Shown here in pieces: positions 1 to 8,097 of a stretch of 8,097 nt of DNA (position 1 is the stretch's first letter; every line of letters begins with the position of its first letter). This DNA is from an uncultured Verrucomicrobiota bacterium (GTDB lineage Bacteria > Verrucomicrobiota > Verrucomicrobiia > Chthoniobacterales > SZAS-18), in assembly GCA_937873255.1 (NCBI GenBank), contig CALMVM010000601.1, positions 1 through 8,097 of the forward strand, given 5' to 3'. The position numbers were made by a program, and so were the translations under genes. Below the pieces are notes generated by a model, which did not search any database, was not told where the DNA came from, and saw nothing but the letters and a program-made list of their open reading frames with translations.

Positions 1-3999
<3,999 letters not shown>

Positions 4000-4017
<18 letters not shown>

Positions 4018-4518
4018 CGAGCGTGCCGGAAAGTTCGCCGCAGGCGTAGGTCCGCCGAGCGGCCGAAACGCAAAACCCATCCTCGGCGCGAGCAACACCG
4101 TCCCACGCCCGAGACACACGCAAAGACGCATCCGCCGGATTGCCTCCACGCAGTAATGATCCAACCGCACTGGCACTTCATGCGCCGGTCCGACCGAGCA
4201 CGCCCGCGCCACCACGACAACGTGGTTTTCCAGCCAGCGTTTGATGCGGAAAAACGCCAGATAATGACGCTGCTCCATCCGCCGGCGCAGTTCGCAAAAA
4301 ATCCTGAGTGCTGTCTCCGGCTCCGTGCGTTGCCGGAGCTGCCAGCGCAAATCCAGCAACAGGTCGGCTTCCTCGCCCCGGATCACCGCGCGATCCTGCC
4401 GCAGCAAATCGTCGATCACTTCCAAGGCGCAACGTCGGCGGCACCTTGACGCCGTGCATTGCCGCGCCGTCGGGAAGGAGCGGTGGTTGGTCGTATCGAC
4501 ACTCGGCGCGGCGTTCAT
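4000..4518 (-). CDS. Uncharacterised protein, possibly with compensating frameshifts near its N-terminus
   Basis: I do not recognise the family. The 172-residue reading has a convincing core from about residue 31 to 130. It starts ALEVIDDLLRQD, then becomes charged and helical (EEADLLLDLRWQLRQ, ELRRRMEQRHYLAFFRIK), and continues to a stretch around LDHYCVEAIRRM. No signal peptide or membrane segment is obvious. The ATG at 4518-4516 overlaps the stop of the upstream Dps remnant as TGATG, typical of translational coupling, and no Shine-Dalgarno sequence is evident. Residues 13-30 in this frame are Arg/Cys-rich and unconvincing, whereas the neighbouring frame over about 4480-4428 reads LPDGAAMHGVKVPPTLR. 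This suggests a one-base deletion near 4480 and an opposite change near 4428. The C-terminal 40 residues are also low in character. The gene ends inside the gltB 3' end on the opposite strand. Reality of the gene is likely; exact protein sequence is uncertain. Confidence 0.5.
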
Positions 4519-4881
4519 CAACGCAGGTAGCTCTTGAGCATCCACAGCGTCTTCTCGTGGTATTCCAGCCGCTTGATCATCAAGTCCTGCGTCCTGGAGA
4601 TCGTTCGTCTCGCAGGAGCCGTCGCGTACCCGCACGGAGTCATCGACCACCTTTTCGTGGGCGACGATCAAAGCGGCTACGTAGTCCTTCTGCGGCATGA
4701 GCGACTTGAGTTCCTCCATGCCCGCCGTCCGCGCCAGCGTGTTCAAACCACCGATGGCGAAGGCATCCAGGGCACGCACGCGTTCGGCGATTTCGTCCAC
4801 GGCCTCGAAGAGGTTTTCGTACTGTTCCTGAAACGCCTTGTGCAGTTGGAAAACCGCGCCGGTTAGCGTTGCGTTGCGCAA
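4518..4881 (-). pseudogene. Dps/ferritin-like DNA-protection protein remnant (5' truncated, frameshifted)
   Basis: Dps proteins are dodecameric ferritin-like cages that oxidise and store iron and protect DNA. Family signature is clear: FQLHKAFQEQYENLFEAVDEIAERVRAL from the TTG at 4881 onward, then HEKVVDDSVRVRDGSCETNDLQ. The frame then breaks. One extra G near 4592-4596 separates this from RTQDLMIKRLEYHEKTLWMLKSYLR, which ends at the TGA at 4520-4518. Removing that base gives about 120 residues, against a usual 150-170. The missing part is helix A and the segment that normally carries the HWN motif: here the aligned residues read RNATLTG. Of the usual ferroxidase ligands, the His of QLHKAF and the Asp/Glu of VDEIAER remain, the HWN His is absent and the next acidic ligand is Gln. 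Only 16 bases separate its 5' edge from the stop of the upstream ferredoxin gene, so the lost part cannot lie upstream intact. Family assignment is firm; whether this is true decay or an assembly error is open. Confidence 0.75.
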
Positions 4882-4897
4882 GCGATCACCAATCGGT

Positions 4898-5445
4898 TCA
4901 CCGGTCGGGATGCTGCGCCCCGAACCGGTGCGCGACTTCCGCCAGGATCGCGCGCACGTCGTGCGGGGTGCAACGGCAATACTCCCGCCATGGGGTATCG
5001 GCGTTGGGCGGCATCTGGCAGCGGTCGAGGCAGCCGACCGCCTCGAATTTTACGCGGTCCGTTAGCCCGTCAGCGGCGGCCTCCGCCCTGAGTGCGGAAA
5101 GGAGTTCTTTACCACCGCTGCGCCAGCAATTTTTCTTCGCGCAAACCTTGACCGTGCAGGCGGCGCGGACCGGCTCGCCAATCGCCACCCCACCTTCGGG
5201 AATGATTCGCTCGACGACACGCCTTGCCACGCCGCCTCCGTTTCGTTCCTCGACGCCGAGCACGCGCAGGACCTGCCCCGGGCGAAGGTGCCGATGACCC
5301 GCCGACGCAACAGACGAGGCACCTTGAAAAGACAGTTTTCCCCACCCACGCGGAGCGCCATCCGGCGCTTGCCGTTGGCGGTGAAAACGAACCCGCCAAA
5401 CGTCCCAGTGAGATCGAAAGCGGCTGGGGTGGCATCCGGGTTCAT
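4898..5445 (-). pseudogene. N-terminal beta-type domain fused to thioredoxin-like [2Fe-2S] ferredoxin, one-base frameshift
   Basis: The second half reads TVKVCAKKNCWRSGGKELL, then FEAVGCLDRCQMPPN and REYCRCTPHDV, ending at the TGA at 4900-4898. The Cx4C plus Cx3C cysteines and spacing match thioredoxin-like [2Fe-2S] ferredoxins (NuoE C-terminal-like fold), which carry electrons in the cytoplasm. The first half, from the ATG at 5445-5443, begins MNPDATPAAFDLTGTFGG and continues FVFTANGKRRMALRV and LFKVPRLLRRRVIGT. This looks like a small beta-strand-rich domain, perhaps OB-like, which I cannot name. The two halves lie in different frames: about 5283-5300 needs one extra base so that VIGT continues as LRPGQVLRVLGVEER. 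With it restored the protein is about 182 residues. No strong ribosome binding site precedes the ATG; it was chosen because the recognisable domain begins just after it. A terminator lies 54 bases upstream, so a promoter of its own or read-through is required. Confidence 0.7.
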
Positions 5446-5499
5446 GAGTTTGCCGAACACAACCACCCCGCCGCCCGGCTTGCAAAAAAGGGCGGTCGG

Positions 5500-5537
5500 A
5501 AAAAAGAGAAGGCGGCTCCCGACCAAAGGAGCCGCCT
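5500..5537 (-). terminator. Rho-independent terminator downstream of the SRPBCC-like gene
   Basis: GGCGGCTCC at 5511-5519 and GGAGCCGCC at 5528-5536 pair perfectly around an 8-base loop, and the A5510/T5537 pair extends the stem to 10 bp. Read on the minus strand the stem is followed by a T-rich run (complement of 5500-5509). It lies about 30 bases past the stop of the minus-strand gene at 5568-6047, so it should end that transcript before the ferredoxin gene. The plus strand lacks a comparable T-run after the stem, so it is not judged bidirectional. Confidence 0.85.
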
Positions 5538-5567
5538 AGCTTAACCAGTACCTTCTGACAGAGAAAA

Positions 5568-6047
5568 TCAGGCTGCCGCGTGCTTGAGCTGATGCGCGTA
5601 GACCGGCGCGGTGCGATGCGTGGGAGCCGCGATGCCCTCGAAGTGGGCGCGGACGCGGCGAAGCTGGTTGACCAGGAAATGGTCGCCGATCTTCAGCGCG
5701 CGGTCGAGGACGTTGAACATCGGGGAAGACGACTCGTAATTCACGGTGATGTCCACCTCGGTCAGGCCGGGCTTGACCTCCTGGAAGCTCACCATGCCGA
5801 CCACCTCGAAATCGCCACTGTCGGACTTGAACATGACCGTGTTCGGATCCTCGCCCTCAATCGTCATCAGGGAGAAATCCGCACGGAAACCGAGCGGCAA
5901 AAGCAGACGCCACTGCGAGACTCCATTTTCCTGTCGGTCCGCGCGTTCCAGACCGTCCAGATGATGACGATACCCGCTCACGTCCGCCAGACGACGCTTG
6001 GTTTCGTTCATCGACTGGTTCATGTGGAAAATTTTGTGCAGCATCAT
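5568..6047 (-). CDS. SRPBCC-like (START/Bet v1-fold) family protein
   Basis: 159 residues with no signal peptide or membrane segment, so probably cytoplasmic. The pattern suits the SRPBCC helix-grip fold, which binds hydrophobic ligands. An N-terminal helix-like stretch with ADVSGYRHHLDGLE comes first, then alternating beta strands (SQWRLLLPLGFRADFSLMTI, NTVMFKSDSGDFEVVGMVSF, TEVDITVNYES). A long C-terminal helix follows (FLVNQLRRVRAHFEG), then a short tail ending HAAA. The assignment rests on overall pattern, not on a diagnostic catalytic motif, and no ligand can be inferred. ATG codons occur in tandem at 6047-6045 and 6044-6042, with a third possible start at MNQSMNE; no strong ribosome binding site separates them. 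The gene stands alone: 137 bases separate it from bioD upstream, and a strong terminator follows its stop. Confidence 0.7.
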   Translation of the reverse strand: MMLHKIFHMNQSMNETKRRLADVSGYRHHLDGLERADRQENGVSQWRLLLPLGFRADFSLMTIEGEDPNTVMFKSDSGDFEVVGMVSFQEVKPGLTEVDITVNYESSSPMFNVLDRALKIGDHFLVNQLRRVRAHFEGIAAPTHRTAPVYAHQLKHAAA

Positions 6048-6184
6048 AAGAAGTGGTCTTGGCGGTGTTGGGTGAGTACGGCGCTTTATTTAGCACCGGC
6101 CATGCCGCTGACCTTTTACCTAGGGAGGGACTGCAAGTAGAGTGTAATTTGTGTCCAAATGAGCAACGACATTGTATCGTAACG

Positions 6185-6850
6185 CTACAAAATTGACACT
6201 TTGTCCCACGGAATGCGCAGATCGAATTGGCCGGGCTCGACGGATGCCAGCACGGGCAAATTCAACCATTCCCCGAGTACCCCACTATTCGTGGCGCGGG
6301 CCAGGGTTTCATCGTCGCCACCGACGTTCGGCCCGGCGGGAGGGACGCCCGCATTCAAAATCAAACCCGCGCAAGCGAGCCCGGCGGCGTGCACGGCCCG
6401 GACGGTCAAAGCGGTGTGATTGAGCGCCCCGAGCCGGTTGCCGACGACGACGATGACAGGGAGCCTCCACTCCGCCGCGAGGTCGGCCATCGTGAAATCC
6501 AGGAGGATCGGCACCAGCCAGCCGCCCACGCCCTCGACGATCACCGTGGCGTGGCGCGCGCGCAGACGGGCGAACGTCTCGCGGATCAGAGCGAGGTCTA
6601 CGGCGCGGTTTTCGATGAGTGACGCCGTGTAGGGCGCGGTCGGCGCGCGCAGCCAGACGGGGTTGACCTCGTTGAGCGGAAGGGCGTTGTCCGAGGCGGC
6701 GCGCAGGGCTTCGGCGTCGTCGCGCGAGCCGCAGCAGAGCGGTTTGAATCCCACGGCATCCATCCCCTGCGCGCGGAGACCCCGCAGCAAGCGCGTGGTG
6801 ACGTATGTCTTGCCGACGCCGGTGTCGGTGCCCGTGATGAAAAGGTGCAT
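6185..6850 (-). CDS. bioD: ATP-dependent dethiobiotin synthetase
   Basis: Converts 7,8-diaminononanoate plus CO2 and ATP to dethiobiotin, the penultimate step of biotin synthesis, in the cytoplasm. The 221-residue length is normal for the family. Visible landmarks: P-loop GTDTGVGKT at residues 7-15; KPLCCGSRDDAEAL with K36 and D45 at the positions of substrate and Mg-ATP contacts; VEGVGGWLVPI at 105-115 (E106), the family's EGAGGW signature with one Ala-to-Val change; then LPVIVVVGNRLGALNHTALT and GLILN. The start ATG at 6850-6848 places the P-loop at the expected distance from the N-terminus. It lies 9 bases after the stop of the cupin gene, so the two are probably cotranscribed. No other bio genes are in the window, so the rest of the pathway must be encoded elsewhere. 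The product appears complete, with no disrupted motif. Confidence 0.95.
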   Translation of the reverse strand: MHLFITGTDTGVGKTYVTTRLLRGLRAQGMDAVGFKPLCCGSRDDAEALRAASDNALPLNEVNPVWLRAPTAPYTASLIENRAVDLALIRETFARLRARHATVIVEGVGGWLVPILLDFTMADLAAEWRLPVIVVVGNRLGALNHTALTVRAVHAAGLACAGLILNAGVPPAGPNVGGDDETLARATNSGVLGEWLNLPVLASVEPGQFDLRIPWDKVSIL

Positions 6851-6859
6851 CGCCGGGCG

Positions 6860-7213
6860 TCAGGCAAAGTAGGTGTCGTCGTGGGAATACGGCGGCGCGC
6901 AGCAGCATAGCATCCGCAGAGGGGACAGGGCGGTCAGCGTGTGCCAGGCCCGGGCGGGAATCAGGACGGCGTCGCCGGGGCCGACGACGCGGGTTTCGCC
7001 GTCGAGTTCCATCTCGCCGCGTCCTTCGAGCAGGAAATAAAATTCCTCGCTCACCTTGTGGTAGTGGCGCTGGGTGGACGCGTCGGCGGGAAGGGTCGCC
7101 TCGGCGAGGCTTTGTGCGCGCACGGGAGCGTTGGTCCGGTCGAGGATGCTGCGGATCGTCGAGCCGTCGCGGGTGGTGAAAGGGGATTGGTCGGAGAGGT
7201 TCTGGATGGTCAT
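6860..7213 (-). CDS. Single-domain cupin protein
   Basis: A 117-residue small beta-barrel protein. Cupin motif 1 is present as H50-x-H52-x4-E57-x6-G64 (RHYHKVSEEFYFLLEG) and motif 2 as G80-x5-P86-x4-H91 (GDAVLIPARAWH). These give the usual 3-His/1-Glu metal site, so it is probably a metal-binding cupin, cytoplasmic, with no signal peptide. Substrate cannot be inferred: such proteins include isomerase-like and dioxygenase-like enzymes and non-enzymatic sensors. It is the first gene of a likely two-gene unit with bioD, 9 bases apart, although cupins have no standard role in biotin synthesis. The ATG at 7213-7211 sits three bases from one arm of a perfect inverted repeat, and no Shine-Dalgarno sequence is visible because the repeat occupies that position. 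Confidence 0.88.
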   Translation of the reverse strand: MTIQNLSDQSPFTTRDGSTIRSILDRTNAPVRAQSLAEATLPADASTQRHYHKVSEEFYFLLEGRGEMELDGETRVVGPGDAVLIPARAWHTLTALSPLRMLCCCAPPYSHDDTYFA

Positions 7214-7216
7214 GAG

Positions 7217-7359
7217 GAAATGACGAATGACGAATGACGAAGGTCAAAAAGAAACGTTCGCAGCGGTTTTCCCTGGCGCAACGGCGAACGCCGCAACGAT
7301 TGCGGGGTGTGGCGCTGCTCCGAGTCGGCCGCCCTTCGTCATTCGTCATTCGTCATTTC
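7217..7359. repeat. Perfect 27-bp inverted repeat with triple ATGACGA heptamers, 89-base spacer
   Basis: The left arm is 7217-7243 and the right arm 7333-7359; they are exact reverse complements over 27 bases. The left arm holds three tandem copies of ATGACGA (7220-7226, 7227-7233, 7234-7240) and the right arm three copies of TCGTCAT. The 89-base spacer has its own smaller symmetries: CCGCAA/TTGCGG at 7291-7305 with a 3-base loop, CGTTCGC at 7255-7261 with GCGAACG at 7284-7290, and GCAGCG at 7260-7265 with CGCTGC at 7313-7318. The element fills most of the 214-base gap between the divergent cupin and SDR genes. From memory, similar CGTCATT-type repeats are dispersed in several environmental phyla, including Verrucomicrobiota. 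It could be a non-autonomous mobile palindrome, a REP-like element or a regulatory hairpin. No ORF or target-site duplication is evident. Confidence 0.9.
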
Positions 7360-7364
7360 TCTAG

Positions 7365-7392
7365 TTGCCGATTGGACCGGGCCACTTAGAAT
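7365..7392 (+). promoter_or_regulatory. Candidate sigma70-type promoter for the SDR gene
   Basis: TTGCCG at 7365-7370 (4 of 6 matches to the -35 consensus) and TAGAAT at 7387-7392 (5 of 6 to the -10) are spaced 16 bases apart, just outside the right arm of the inverted repeat and about 36 bases before the SDR start. The placement is sensible but the match is only moderate, and chance occurrence cannot be excluded. Confidence 0.35.
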
Positions 7393-7427
7393 GGCGCGTC
7401 CTCCCCAACGCCCGCTTTCCCACGCGT

Positions 7428-8097
7428 ATGAAAGACTTCCTCGAATGCACGGCGCTCATCACCGGCGCTTCGGCGGGCATCGGCCGCGAGATTGCCCTCC
7501 AGCTCGCCCCGCTCGCCGGGACCTTGGTGCTCGTCGCCCGCCGTAACGACCGCCTGGAGCTTCTCAAATCGGAACTGCTCGCCATCAACCCGGACCTGCG
7601 CGTGGAATGCCGCCGCGTCGATCTGTCCAACGCCGAGCAGGTCGAGGCCCTGTGCGCTGAGATGAACGAGGCCGGGTTCGACCTGGATTTTCTCATCAAC
7701 AACGCCGGTTTCGGCGACGTGGGGCCATTCGAGTCGAGCGATTGGCGCAAGATCGAGCGCATGCTCCAGGTCAACGTCTTTGCCCTGACCGCCCTCTGCC
7801 ACCGGCTCGTCCCGGCGTTGCGGCGGCACCGGCCCGGCGCGATCCTCAACGTCAGCTCCATCGCCAGTCTCCTGCCGCTGCCCAACCTCGCCGTGTACGC
7901 GGCGACCAAGGCGTACGTGAGCAGCTTTTCCGAGGGGCTGCGCGCGGAACTGCGCGGCACGGGCATCAGCGTGACCCACCTTTGTCCGGGGCCGGTGGAC
8001 ACGGTGTTCCAGCGGGTCGCCCCGCGCGAGCCCCCGCCCGAGCAGCAGCCGGCGCCGGATGTTCAGAACGACGAGGTGGAGGAGGGTGGCGGGGAGG
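7428..8097 (+). CDS. Classical short-chain dehydrogenase/reductase, C-terminally partial
   Basis: An NAD(P)-dependent oxidoreductase of the SDR superfamily; 223 residues are visible before the window ends. Rossmann motif TGASAGIG is at residues 12-19, NNAG at 91-94 and the structural N116 follows. The catalytic residues S144, Y157 and K161 have canonical spacing (NVSSIAS, then YAATK), and CPGPVDT is at 186-192. Arg38-Arg39 after the second strand favour NADP(H), an inference. The start ATG at 7428-7430 puts the glycine motif at the usual distance; the ATG at 7391 is out of frame. No strong ribosome binding site precedes it. After F194 the sequence turns Pro/Glu-rich (PREPPPEQQPAPD, then an acidic run) where most SDRs continue into a substrate-binding lid. 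This may be a linker or extension. Substrate is unknown. Confidence 0.92.
   Translation, partial: MKDFLECTALITGASAGIGREIALQLAPLAGTLVLVARRNDRLELLKSELLAINPDLRVECRRVDLSNAEQVEALCAEMNEAGFDLDFLINNAGFGDVGPFESSDWRKIERMLQVNVFALTALCHRLVPALRRHRPGAILNVSSIASLLPLPNLAVYAATKAYVSSFSEGLRAELRGTGISVTHLCPGPVDTVFQRVAPREPPPEQQPAPDVQNDEVEEGGGE

Noticed and set aside
4156..4449. Plus-strand ORF of 97 codons
   Set aside because: Antisense to the more protein-like minus-strand ORF at 4000-4518; no motif.
5580..6140. Plus-strand ORF of 186 codons opposite the SRPBCC-like gene
   Set aside because: The minus-strand reading has a coherent fold pattern and a terminator in the correct orientation; the plus-strand reading has neither.
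6193..6198. Perfect TTGACA hexamer on the plus strand
   Set aside because: Lies within the bioD 3' end, has no -10 at proper spacing and no plus-strand gene downstream.
7220..7240. Tandem heptamers as a CRISPR-like array or origin iterons
   Set aside because: Repeats are directly abutting with no spacers, only three per arm, and no cas or replication initiator gene is present.
6309..7349. Minus-strand ORF of 346 codons across bioD, the cupin gene and the repeat
   Set aside because: Arg/Pro-rich alternate frame overlapping two well-supported genes on the same strand, and it begins inside the inverted repeat.
7391..7393. ATG as an earlier SDR start
   Set aside because: Out of frame with the SDR coding sequence and overlaps the candidate -10 box.

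Overview
This is a GC-rich bacterial chromosomal window made mostly of ordinary metabolic genes. No rRNA, tRNA, CRISPR array, transposase or phage gene is visible. The mix of genes and the dispersed-looking ATGACGA repeat suggest a free-living Gram-negative bacterium, possibly of the Verrucomicrobiota (Opitutae-like). That placement is a guess from memory of similar proteins and repeats, not a demonstrated result.

Layout: (1) Positions 1-4017, plus strand: most of gltB, the large subunit of glutamate synthase, with its N-terminus cut off by the window edge. (2) Positions 4000-5445, minus strand, convergent with gltB: three tightly packed genes that all look damaged or mis-sequenced. In transcription order they are a fusion of a small beta-type domain with a thioredoxin-like [2Fe-2S] ferredoxin (one-base deletion), a Dps/ferritin-like remnant (5' truncated and with a one-base insertion), and an unrecognised protein whose stop/start overlap (TGATG) suggests translational coupling. 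(3) Positions 5500-5537: a clear rho-independent terminator on the minus strand, ending transcription of the gene upstream of it. (4) Positions 5568-6047, minus strand: an SRPBCC-like lipid/ligand-binding-fold protein. (5) Positions 6185-7213, minus strand: a two-gene unit, cupin then bioD (dethiobiotin synthetase), separated by 9 bases. (6) Positions 7214-7427: a divergent intergenic region filled largely by a perfect 27-bp inverted repeat whose arms each hold three tandem ATGACGA heptamers. (7) Positions 7428-8097, plus strand: the start of a short-chain dehydrogenase/reductase that runs off the window.

The genes do not form one pathway: glutamate synthesis, iron/redox proteins, biotin synthesis and an oxidoreductase lie side by side. 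The two points most worth a second look are the run of indels confined to the 4.4-5.3 kb cluster (operon decay or a local assembly problem) and the symmetrical repeat element placed directly against the cupin start codon. No convincing new multi-gene system was found.
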